Origin: Hemerocallis citrina
Lineage: Eukaryota > Streptophyta > Magnoliopsida > Asparagales > Asphodelaceae
Assembly: GCA_017893485.1 (NCBI GenBank)
Contig: JACEHZ010000198.1
Location: forward strand, 1,178,001-1,242,000
Length of the DNA: 64,000 bases
Direction of reading: 5' to 3'
The notes beneath the pieces were generated by a model that was not told the origin of the DNA, made no database searches, and saw nothing but the letters and a program-made list of their open reading frames with translations. The translations under genes and the position numbers were made by a program. Positions 1-8,866 of the stretch are shown one piece after another (the stretch's first letter is position 1; each line of letters starts with the position of its first letter).

Positions 1-525
1 CGGAAAATGCAGTCCGGCATTCAAGGAGTCGAAGTCGAACATGCACACGTCCGACGATGACAGCTTGGAATTTGCTCGCATCCCGGTGCCGGGGATCATC
101 AGCTTGTACTTCGGAGGGATGGCGAATCCCTTTCTGATCCGAAGGAGATCCCTCTCGGATAGCACCGAAGCAATCTCGTCGGCTTCGGTAGGAAGAGCCG
201 GGTTGGGTTCTTCGAGGAATTTCGACTTTCCGAAGATTGCTTTCTCCAAGAGGTCGCCTTCGTACTGCCTGACCCCCGAATGCCCGGACAATACAGAGGG
301 ATATCGTTCCATCTCGGGTGCTTGCTTCGGGTTTTCCACGATCTCCTCGACCACGACAGATTGGGCCGCCACCGTCCTCCTCCTCTTCTTCTTCTCCTTC
401 CTCGCCTCGGTCGCAAACGGCTCGGCGACTTGTTTTCCCTTCCTTCGGATCTCTGCCCTCCTCCTCTCCTCGACGCCATCATCGCCCGAAGATGAGGCCC
501 CACTCCCCGAGTTCACTCTTGACAT
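1..525 (-). CDS. Antisense extra ORF of a Tat-like gypsy element, C-terminus beyond window
   Basis: A frame opens at the ATG complementary to 523-525 and runs without a stop to the window edge, about 175 codons. The N-terminus is acidic and Ser-rich, then strongly basic with runs of Arg and Lys (residues about 20-50). Near the window edge lies a block of the form FDFDSLNAGLHFP, which resembles the 'putative gypsy type transposon' family (Pfam Transposase_28). Such ORFs are known as extra genes, often antisense, between pol and the 3' LTR of Tat-lineage Ty3/gypsy retrotransposons. That fits the plus-strand LTR at 2964-3560 and the repeat-rich DNA between them. Function is unknown. Family assignment is from motif memory only. 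Open frames on the plus strand here are shadows. Confidence 0.5.
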   Translation of the reverse strand, partial: MSRVNSGSGASSSGDDGVEERRRAEIRRKGKQVAEPFATEARKEKKKRRRTVAAQSVVVEEIVENPKQAPEMERYPSVLSGHSGVRQYEGDLLEKAIFGKSKFLEEPNPALPTEADEIASVLSERDLLRIRKGFAIPPKYKLMIPGTGMRANSKLSSSDVCMFDFDSLNAGLHFP

Positions 526-849
526 CTCTAGGAAAAAAGCGCTAAGGCTAGAAGACTGACCTTTGAAGTGACGTTCACGGTCGGAATGTGCTCGCCGGAA
601 ATCGCCTGGCCCACGCGACAGCTAACGTCACCACCTTGGAGCAAAAGTCGCCGCTAGCAGAGAGCGCAGAGAGTAAAAGTGAAATCTTGGAGTGAAAAGT
701 GAGAAATGAGCTTGGGGGTGGGAGAGTGAAAACTTATAACCCCAAAAGTGATGTTGGGCCTCCTTGGGAACATAAAAAGCCCACTAAGAAGCCAAAGCGT
801 CAAGTGGAGAGTTGCGACGTTTCGAAAAGCAAAAAACTCCTCAAATCAC
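526..849. other. No gene seen; flank of the repeat region
   Basis: GC-moderate sequence between the antisense ORF start and the tandem repeats. It would include the promoter and leader of the antisense ORF. No convincing TATA box or coding block was recognised. Confidence 0.4.
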
Positions 850-2450
850 TTAAGTCCACGACTCGGCCACCGGTCTGCCAAGACGAGCTATCGAACAGCC
901 TGGCTAAGCAACCGAGCTACTGAGTCCCTTCAAAACATTTAACTCCATACCTTGGCGACGTCACTGAGCCCCCGAGCCAAGGTGACGAGGAACCGACCCT
1001 CGTATATGGAGAAAAATCCTTCCGAGGCAAAATTACCGTCGGATCTCTCCAAAATTCGTGTCAGGATTCGATGGATGGTTCAGATTGCGCCACGCCCACA
1101 AAACAACAAGATAACGTTTTCTCGTGATCTGAACCCCATCCTCGAGATTCACATCATGATGGACGGACCAGATCCGGCCACGTGCACCTTCCGAACTGCC
1201 TGCCACCGGCCTGCTCAACCGAGCTACCGAACAGCTTGGCCGAGCAGCCGAGCTACTAGGCTCGGAAGAGTAAAACCGGTAAAAGACATCCTTCAAAGTC
1301 TCCACACCTCGGCCGACGTCACTGAGCCCCCGAGCCGAGGTGACGAGGAACCGACCCTCGTATATGGAGAAAAATCCTTCCGAGGCGAATTTGCCGTCGG
1401 ATCTCTCCAAAATTCACGTCAGAATTCGATGGACGGTTCAGATTGCGCCATGCCCACAAAACGACAAGATAGCATTTTCTCGTGATCTGAACCCCATTCT
1501 CGTGATCTGAACCCCGTCCTCATGATCCGCACCATGATGGACGCACCAGATCCGGCCACGTGCACCTTCCGAACTGCCTGCCATCGGCCTGCTCAACTAA
1601 GCTACCGAACAGCTTGGCCGAGCAGCCGAGCTACTGGGCGAGGAAAAATGGAACCAATAAGAGACGCATCCTTCAAAATATCCAACTCAGTGCCTCGGCC
1701 AGCGGCACTGAGCTCCCGAGCCGAGGGGACGAGGAACCGACCCTCGTATATGGTAAAAAAACTCGTCGACCTACCTCAACCATTGGATCTTGTCGAAAAG
1801 CGCGCTCGTCATGATGGTCGGCTCAGATCTCACCACGTCCGCTAAACGACAAGATAGTGTTTTTTGGGAATCCGCGCTGAGATGGATGCTCAAGATCATG
1901 CCACGTACTTCGGCTTATTCCGAGCTACATGTGCCGAACCGAGAGGACGAGGAACCGACCCTCTTATGCCGCGGAAGAGCCTGCCGAGCCGAGAGGACGA
2001 GGAACCGACCCTCTTATGCCGCGGAAGAGCCAGCCGAGCCGAGAGGACGAGGAACCGACCCTCTTATGCCGCGGAAGAGCCTGCCGGGCCGAAAGGACGA
2101 GGAACCGACCCTCTTATGCCGCGGAAGAGCCTGCCGAGCCGAAAGGACGAGGAACCGACCCTTTTATGCCGCGAAAAAGTCTGCCGAGCCGAGAGGACGA
2201 GGAACCGACCCTCGTATATGGCAAAAAAAACGCTCTGACCCATGTCAGCCGTTGGATCTTGTCGAAAAGCGCGCTCGTCATGATGGACGGTTCGGATCTT
2301 GCCACGTCCACTAAACGACAAGATAGCATTTTTTGGGGATCCGCGCTGAGATGAATGGCCCAGATGACGCCACGTACCTCGGAGGGTTCCGAGCCGAGGA
2401 GCCAATCTTCCGAGCCGAGGAGCCGAGGAGCTGACCCTCGTATGTGGCGA
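850..2450 (+). repeat. GC-rich long-period tandem repeats in the 3' region of the gypsy element
   Basis: A block containing GACGAGGAACCGACCCTCGT recurs with large spacing. Its preceding CACTGAGC start is at about 962, 1320 and 1706, giving units of about 358 and 386 bp. A second block, ending in the TTTTTTGGG(A/G)ATCCGCGCTGA motif, recurs near 1801-1885 and 2270-2354. Several frames stay open through the repeats only because unit lengths and composition allow it; I do not call them genes. Repeat-rich 3' regions are typical of Tat-lineage elements. Confidence 0.75.
1941..2210 (+). repeat. Exact 50-bp tandem repeat, about 5.4 copies
   Basis: The unit starts GAGAGGACGAGGAACCGACC and repeats at 1941, 1991, 2041, 2091, 2141 and 2191 with no length change and few substitutions. 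It is nested in the longer-period array. Because 50 is not a multiple of three, the same peptide motif appears in turn in all three frames. Confidence 0.9.
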
Positions 2451-2945
2451 AACAGACTGCCGAGGAACAGGGATCGTCTGATCACTCAGAAATTCGCGCT
2501 CCGCACTGATCAGGGGACCAGATTACGCCACGTCGTAAATAGGTATTTAAAAATCGATTTTTATTTATTTAAATCGTTTTATTTATTTAAAAATTGCAAA
2601 AAATCACCAAAAATTCGGGAAAATTAGCTATAAATTCTAGAAAATAATTAAAAATTCAGGGGGTTATTTTTGGACCACTGAACGAACAATTATTGTCTAG
2701 AATGTATTATTGAGGCCCCCGAACGATTAGTTGACACATCGCAAAATTAAATAAATAGCCCGAAAAAATAGATAAAAGCTGTCAAATACTCGATACGGCT
2801 TCAGAACATCATATGGCTTCAAAAAAAGAGGAAGTTACCTTACTACCCACTTCAAGATTCAAAATCCCCCATTCGGACTCCGATACAACTCTACTAGCCA
2901 CTGAAACAGTCAAACTACTCCTCAAAGACTGATCACCCCCAGCCT

Positions 2946-2963
2946 TTAGGAGTGGGGGGCTCG
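2946..2963 (+). promoter_or_regulatory. Polypurine tract of the gypsy element
   Basis: AGGAGTGGGGGG runs almost up to the TG that starts the LTR at 2964. In LTR retrotransposons this primes plus-strand DNA synthesis and lies directly upstream of the 3' LTR, so it supports plus orientation. Confidence 0.6.
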
Positions 2964-3560
2964 TGATGTGGCTAAAAATGGGGGTTTAATCGAGACCGTC
3001 CGAATTGGGCACGAATCCTGAAGCCCAAGGGTAAAACGGTACTTTTACCTACTAACGGGTCTGAAGCGGGTACTGGTTCTCCTCCCCAAAGAACCATTAA
3101 CCCGCGAACGGATCCACCTCAACTGGGTGCGGGTTTCAACCCGCAACAAACCCGGTCCAGCAGGATAGAATTAGGGTTTCTGATTAATATTAATCAACGG
3201 CCCTGATTCATATCTATCCTTTCACTGGGAAATTAGAGATTACATTCCTTTTCTATACATAGGAATTACATGCCTAATTTGATCCCCTTAGACGCCTATA
3301 AATACCCCCCATCCATCTCCATTAAGAGGTAATCAATCTTTCGCCAGTTTTTACGCTCTCTCATAATCATTTCTGGTTACTGAATTGAGTGTCGGAGGGT
3401 GCGTCGCCGGGAACAACCCCGGTGTCTCGCACTTTTTGCAGGTGTACGGCAGGAGCAACGATCATACCCCGACGGAACAGGTATACAAGTTTACTATTCA
3501 GTTTCCCTAAGAATCCACAAATACTATCTGTTTGTCCCCACACCAAATTTAGCGGCAACA
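2964..3560 (+). repeat. 3' LTR of the gypsy element (597 bp)
   Basis: It begins TGATGTGGC after the polypurine tract and ends CGGCAACA at 3560. TATAAATA at 3297-3304 is a plausible promoter, followed by the CGTCGCCGGGAACAACCCCGG region typical of the transcribed part of such LTRs. The last bases, AAATTTAGCGGCAACA, resemble the usual end of Tat/Athila-type LTRs. The matching 5' LTR is outside the window, so the boundaries rest on one copy. Confidence 0.6.
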
Positions 3561-3960
3561 ACGGCCTTGGTAAAACAAGGCACATTAACTGAGTTAACGT
3601 GTGTGAGTATCTCCAATTTTCAGAAATTTTCAACTTTCTAGAAACTTGAAATCTTCACACTCGTTAACTTAGTTAACGGCCTTGGTAATAATAGGCACGT
3701 TAACTGAGTTAACGTGTCTATACTTAGTGATTTTTTATCCACACCCCTCTTTGAGGTAGTGCCCCATACTGTCCCAACTACAAACGTTAACCCCGTTAAC
3801 GCGAGTGGTTTAAATACTACCGCTAACGGGGTTAATGAGTCTATATTGGATGAGTTTTTCTGCAAATCCCCACTCAAGGGAAAAAGTTGTATCCCCATCA
3901 GCACGTTAACGGGGTTAACGCTAGGAAAACTACTAAACTCGTTAACCTCCTTAACGACAG
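3561..3960. repeat. Degenerate ~115-125-bp tandem repeat built on GTTAAC palindromes
   Basis: At least seven near-palindromes of the form GTTAACnnnGTTAAC occur: near 3583, 3663, 3699, 3785, 3821, 3904 and 3941. They come in pairs within a longer unit. ACGGCCTTGGTA is at 3561 and again at 3676 (offset 115); units beginning near 3660, 3785 and 3904 align by eye. Frames open on both strands but read as repeats of Val-Asn or Leu-Thr; I do not call a protein. Confidence 0.75.
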
Positions 3961-4149
3961 GGATGTTTTGATATTAAATTTTCAAACAGGAATAGTTTCA
4001 TACATACTTACAAAAGGTGGGATAGTTTGGTAAAAAATTCAAGATATTAGTGGCGAGGGGCTTTAGTACTCCCAAATGCTGTACGCGGATCATCATGATT
4101 TTTAGGTCACCAAAGCCTGGTATCCTAGTAAACTAAGAGAAGGGGCAAA
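3961..4149. other. No gene seen
   Basis: AT-rich transition between the palindrome array and the LINE remnant. Nothing recognised. Confidence 0.4.
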
Positions 4150-4870
4150 ACCATCAACTGCAAGAGGGGACTCAAGCAATTTGACCCCATATATGCAATG
4201 CTTTTTATTATTGCAGTTGATGTATTGACCAAGATACCACATAGTGGTAGAAAAGATGGACTTTTCTCAATCGTACAACTTAGGGAACCTTAAGCCCAGC
4301 TACTTGTTCTACAGTTTGCTGATAATATTCTGATCTTCTACAAAGGAGACAAGGAGAGAAATCCACTTGAAACTATTACTCCATTTTTTGCAGATATATC
4401 ACTTTTGGACGTCTACTTCAAGTTTCTGTTGTCTGTTTTGAATGTCATGTTGCTAAGTAAGCATCCCCCCAAACACTCACCCACCCACCCACCCACCCAC
4501 CCAGGGAAGCGAAGGAAGAGAGAGCAGATGCTAGTTATTTTGAAAAAATAGAGAACATTTTATACTAGGAAGGGGAGAATGTTGTCTAGAGAAGAGCGGT
4601 TGGTCTTGATCATTACGTTTCCAGTGTCCTTCCAATATACTTTGCTTCATTATTCAGATTGCCAATCTAGGTTACTAAGGGAATTAATCAAGTAAGGAGT
4701 AGATTTCTATGTGTAGGTAAGAATTGTAATCGTAAGGTCTGCTAGCATGAATTGGGGCAAGGTCGACAAGTATATAATTTATATACTGGGGAACTTGGTA
4801 TTCTAGACCTGGGATGCTTTAATATTTCATTATTGATGAAGTGGTGGTGGAAGTTTCTTTAAATGGCCAC
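4150..4870 (+). pseudogene. Decayed LINE (L1-like) reverse transcriptase fragment
   Basis: Plus-strand translation, with frame changes and stops, shows a block like RGLKQFDPIYAMLFIIAVDV near 4168-4230, the RT region usually written RGLRQGDPLSP-LFI. Next comes LQFADNILIFYKGD near 4312-4350, corresponding to the FADD catalytic motif with the second Asp changed to Asn. Further on are fragments like LFRLPI near 4650 and LGILDLGCFN then KWWWKF near 4800-4860, as in the region after RT in plant LINEs. Endonuclease and 5' parts are missing. A (CCCA)n run at about 4478-4502 interrupts it. Clearly non-functional. The class is inferred from motif order; the family is not determined. Confidence 0.6.
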
Positions 4871-4893
4871 TCCCTAGCATCTCATACACCAAG

Positions 4894-7031
4894 TGTTGGG
4901 AATTCCTCAGATCTGCTGAGTTTACAATGCAATCACTACAAATAAACACCAAGCAAATAGCAGATCAAATCAAACACACCAAAGCACACAATTCTGTCCC
5001 GATTTCGGCAAGCCCTAAACCATGGGAGAAAAATCGAGATAATTTTCAGCTAGAGAAAGATACAAGAGTTACAACTCTCACCACGACTCTCTTAAGCGTC
5101 ATTAGAAATACTCGATGTTTACAATGCAGATATCTCTCACCTTTCAGAGGAAATGCTCTCTCTCTATCTATTTGGAGCTTATAATTGATTGAGCCGTGAC
5201 ATTGAATATATAGAGATCTAGAGAAACCCTAATTTGATATCTTAATACAATAGCCATCTGATGTATCCAGAAGAGATAACCATATAATGAGAGTCGTATG
5301 ATCTAACTTGGAGAAGAAGTTAAGCATCAATCGAATCCCCAAGACCCGATCCAAAAATAGCTGCAGCTACATAGCGGTATTTCTTCGACTCCAAACAGAG
5401 GCTTCACACGGTCGATTGTCCATATGACAGTCAACTGTCATTGTTGTTGTTGCTGCTGCTCTTCCCTTCTTTGTCCAATGTTGCTTCGAACCGCTTCTTG
5501 TGTTAGTGTAGGTGCCCTAGAGGCAATACAATGATATTATGTAATCAGTATTATTGACATTATGTTCTATTTGATTATATTAATAATTTATTATGCTTCG
5601 TATTTACTGCGTTATAAATGTTAGCATGATAAATGTCCTTAGATTATTAATACGAACTATATGAACATGAGATTATATATAGTATAATAATCTTAAATGT
5701 CCCTAGTCGAGTATTATTATTATTAGGACAGTAATAATACATTGAGACTAGTATGTTGATTGATTGATGACCACCTCTCATGGGTCATTAGTATAGAGAT
5801 ACTAAAATCAATACATAGGTAAATGTAAGAGTACATTGTACTGGACAGACCCACTGTGAGATTCAACATGGATAAGTGTCATAAGTAATCTCACTGTGAT
5901 AATGGTGTAATGGTCCTCTGACCTGAAATCATTATATTTCTATACGAGAATTAATGTACTTTGATTCTATCAAAAGTTATCTTTAATCGGGTAATGATAA
6001 AGATAGTATTGGGTTCATTATGAATCGTGTGAGAAATGTGAATGATCTAGATGGAATTTAACCCTCCTAATTTTAGGAGCGATATTATCGGCCTCTTGTT
6101 TGAGTGAGACTATGAAATGCATGGCCATGCTCAAATATTGATTTGTTTGAATAGTCTACTCATCGATCAAGAAAATAAAGATTAAATTATTAAGAGGATG
6201 ACACGAACCATGCCTCTAGTTTAATCTATAATATCAAGGTTAAAAGGATTATATTACACGGAGACATTAGTCACGAAAGGTTTAATTGAATCACCAATTA
6301 TTATTATTACTTGGGTAGCAATGATGTATTACTAGATGCCGCTCATTATTTATAATTTTATTATTAGATAATAAAATTATTGTCAACGTAATAATAACCT
6401 AAAGGGTCACACACTTAGAACGTTTAAAAAGAGTTTTAATTTAAATTCGGAATTTAAATTAAATGATTATAAATTCGAAATTAGTTATTTAATTGAGTTG
6501 GACTTGATTAATTAAAGTATAATTCGAATTTAAATCATTAAACCAAATCAGTTATCATTAAACCAAATCAGTTTGGCCAAACCGATTAGGGTTAAGCCCA
6601 CCTCATTCTCTCTTATAAATACATAGAGATGTATTGGTTTAGGGTTTTATCTTTTTGGCAAATTCGTTTTCCATAGAAAACCCTAGCCGCTCCAACTGTT
6701 GAGAGGCAAGAGAGAGAGAGAGATAGAGGCAAGCATCATCGGCTAGTACCGGCTCCTTTGATCGTTGGACGATCGGACGTTCGTGTGGACTGCTTTAGAG
6801 ACGCGGATCTTGCTACAAGGGTTGCGTGGTGATTGGACCTCCATCTTTCAGTCTTCGTAAAGCTCTTAAAAGGTAAAATTTCGTTTCTCCATAATCAGCC
6901 ATGTCTTGTACACGGATCCTAGGGTTAGGGTTTCGGTTTTTTTTTCGCTGCGTTTGTGCCCCGAAACCCAACATCTTGTAATACCGTCTTCTCTTCACAT
7001 CGAATATAGTATGCAAGACACAAACCAAACA
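4894..7031 (-). mobile_element. Old copia LTR, interrupted by a younger solo LTR
   Basis: 4894-5500 plus 6974-7031 align by eye over their whole length with the LTR at 20565-21225. Shared blocks include CAAATCAAACACACCAAAGC, TATATAGAGATCTAGA and CACATCGAATATAGT. On the minus strand it starts near 7031 and ends at 4894. Upstream of 4894 the plus strand reads TCTCATACACCA, a possible degenerate complement of the TGGTATCAGAG primer-binding site seen at the paralogue, so this may be a 5' LTR whose internal part is lost. No coding sequence remains. Confidence 0.65.
5501..6973 (+). mobile_element. Solo LTR, 1473 bp, TSD TCTTG
   Basis: It starts TGTTAGTGTAGGTGCCCTAG and ends CGAAACCCAACA. TCTTG precedes it (5496-5500) and follows it (6974-6978), and removing it restores the older LTR. 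TATAAATACA near 6614 supports plus orientation. No internal region is present, so it is the product of LTR-LTR recombination. Length and TG...CA ends suit a large-LTR copia such as Angela or SIRE; lineage is a guess. Confidence 0.85.
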
Positions 7032-7422
7032 ATCTCTACCTTATATTGCATACTCATACTTCCACACCTGTGTGTTTTAACTCTTTTGGACTTTTTCCTT
7101 TCTCCTCTTATAAACAACTTGGTTCAATAGCTTCTTCTGCTAGTTAGACATACCTTCACTTGTTTTTTTCCAACTGTATGTCCCCTTGTAACCCCTGTTT
7201 CCGATTATGCATATTTGTATTTATTTCTTAATATTCTGTATTTTATCTTTCATATGATTGTATTTCAATTTTCTACATTCATCTTGCTTTCATAATTATC
7301 TTGGTTGTAAGTCCATGTTGAGGCTGCGTTTGGTTCTTTGTTTTGAAAACAGTTTTTGAACTTAGGTTTGTAAAAAAAATATATATATATATAAATGAGT
7401 TTTTTGATATTTTAAAAAATAA
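7032..7422. other. No gene seen; AT-rich flank with microsatellite
   Basis: AT-rich sequence without a coding signal. A run of A followed by (AT)n lies at about 7373-7393. The part from about 7326 (GCGTTTGGTTCTTTGTTTTG) resembles the end of the MITE that follows and may be a fragment of another copy. Confidence 0.4.
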
Positions 7423-7682
7423 GGGTTTGTTTGGATAACTGTTTTCGAAAACAGTTTTTTGAAAATGAGAAGAAAGGGAACATGACGTTTTTTGGGAGAG
7501 ATGAAGAAAATGAGAATTTTTTTATAAAACTGTTTTTTGAAGTTTTCTAAAAACGGGTTTTAAAATGAGAATTTTCCAAAAAAATTTTAGAAACGATTTT
7601 CCGAAAACATCTATACAAACACTATTTTTAGATTTAAAAATTTTAAAAACTGAAAACAGGTTTTAAAACCCTAAACAAACAG
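7423..7682. mobile_element. Fold-back MITE-like element (~260 bp)
   Basis: The left end GGGTTTGTTTGGATAACTG is complementary to the right end, which reads CCCTAAACAAACAG. Further inside, GAAAACAG and CTGTTTTC blocks pair. No coding capacity. The TSD could not be fixed, so the superfamily is open. Confidence 0.45.
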
Positions 7683-7945
7683 TCCCCTGCTAGAATCCCT
7701 CATTCTAATCTCTAGCTCAATATAATTTAATTGCAATTATTTTATTTTTTCCTAGCCCACAAGCCCAGTTCAACTCAAAGCAATTCATGACAATTTCCAA
7801 AATCCTTTACCTTCTATAACCTTCATAACTCCCCCTCTAATAACATATTAAACAAATCATAACTTACCGCCACACACACACACACACCCCCCCCCCCCCC
7901 AAATCAATTCAATCAATTCCTTATTAATTCCTCTAATTATAATAA
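7683..7945. other. No gene seen; AT-rich with (CA)n and poly-C
   Basis: Intergenic DNA with a CACACA run joined to a poly-C run at about 7872-7900. Confidence 0.5.
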
Positions 7946-8187
7946 CTAGTATAATGTACGTGCGATGCACGTCTACAAAAAGTAAAGTCATCAAATTAAA
8001 TGAATATACACGTGCGATGCACGTTTTAATAATTTCAAAAATATAAATAAAAAACTCTGACAGAGGGAGGATTTGAACTGGAAACCTCCTTTATATTAAT
8101 TATCTACGTGCATTGCACATGTTGGTAGAATGACAAAATGACAAATGACACTAAGACCTTCTCCCATTATAATATTATTATTATAGA
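7946..8187 (-). mobile_element. Short non-autonomous Helitron (242 bp)
   Basis: On the minus strand it starts TC (TCTATAATAATAATATTA at 8187) after a host A. It ends CTAG at 7949-7946, followed by a host T. Just before the end is a perfect hairpin (stem ACGTGC/GCACGT) spaced as in Helitron 3' ends. These are the family's diagnostic marks: 5' TC, 3' hairpin then CTRR, insertion between A and T, no TSD. A second similar GTGCGATGCAC hairpin lies inside. Confidence 0.65.
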
Positions 8188-8230
8188 TATATATAAAAAC
8201 TTCTCTCTCACCCCCGATGTTCTCTCTCCT
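8188..8230 (+). promoter_or_regulatory. Possible TATA region and MULE left target copy
   Basis: TATATAAAAAC at 8190-8200 is followed by CT-rich DNA and the 9-bp CTCTCTCCT (8222-8230), which is repeated directly after the MULE at 16162-16170. Before the insertion this would have joined the CT-rich, GC-rich leader that continues at 16171. That looks like a core promoter plus 5' leader, but no gene is identified downstream. Confidence 0.3.
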
Positions 8231-8624
8231 GAATTTTTTCCCAAAATGACCCTTTTTGCAAAAGTTTTGCCACAAACGACCTTTTTTTTAATTCCATAAA
8301 CGCCCCACTCGCTTTTTGAAAAAGCGAGTGTGGTATAAACCCTCACGCTTTTTCAAAAAGCGAGTCTTAGGTTTCAGAAAATTGGAAACCTAAGACTCGC
8401 TTTTTGAAAAAGCGTTAGGGTTTATACCACATTCGCTTTTTCAAAAAGTGAGTCTTGGCCTTCTTTGCCCAGCAACACTCGCTTTTTGAAAAAGCGGGGG
8501 TAATTAAACCACACTCGCTTTTTCAAAAAGCGAGTGTCGTTTGGGACTTAAACCCCCCGCCCCAAAACATCTCACTATTCTCTCTATTCTTTCTCTTCCT
8601 CTTCGCTCGCGAAACCCTAACCCA
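8231..8624 (+). repeat. MULE left terminal inverted repeat
   Basis: Inverted complement of 15768-16161. It contains several copies of the palindrome CGCTTTTTGAAAAAGCG with flanking GAGT/ACTC, and is itself a nested fold-back centred near 8378, where TTAGGTTTC and GAAACCTAA pair around a short spacer. Confidence 0.9.
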
Positions 8625-8866
8625 TCTCTCATCTCAAATTCGTCAAACTACCCTCGTAATTTGTTGAATAACCCACAAAATTGCTTTGGACAACTTAAAC
8701 CCATCTTCCGTTAGAGGTTTAATTTGTTGGAATTTGGGTATACTTGAAGAGGAAAGCAACTTTATTGTGAAGGTATGATGTTTATTCCCCCATTATTTTG
8801 TTAATTTAATTAGGTTTTCTTTATGGGTAGCTAATAACTCGCTTATTGGTATAAATTAACGTAGGT

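Larger units (their letters stand above)
1..3560 (+). mobile_element. 3' portion of a Ty3/gypsy (Tat-like) LTR retrotransposon
   Basis: The order fits the 3' half of a Tat-lineage element: antisense ORF (1-525), GC-rich tandem-repeat region (about 850-2450), polypurine tract just before 2964, and an LTR to 3560. No gag, protease, reverse transcriptase or integrase is visible, so those would lie left of the window. The alternative, a solo LTR next to an unrelated gag-like ORF, is weaker because the polypurine tract immediately precedes the LTR and no primer-binding site follows it. The element seems to sit inside the GTTAAC tandem array: the sequence right after its 3' end recurs about 115 bp further on. 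Confidence 0.55.

Noticed and set aside
41..559. Plus-strand open frame of 172 codons
   Set aside because: Low-complexity on this strand; the minus frame has the recognisable gypsy-associated motif and runs off the window, so the plus frame is a shadow.
952..2354. Several open frames rich in RGRGTDP or EDEEPTLL repeats
   Set aside because: They are translations of a tandem DNA repeat in all frames; no domain, and unit length not a multiple of three.
8310..8540. Regular short repeats resembling a CRISPR array
   Set aside because: Spacing and flanks are irregular, units are palindromic and part of transposon terminal repeats in a plant genome.
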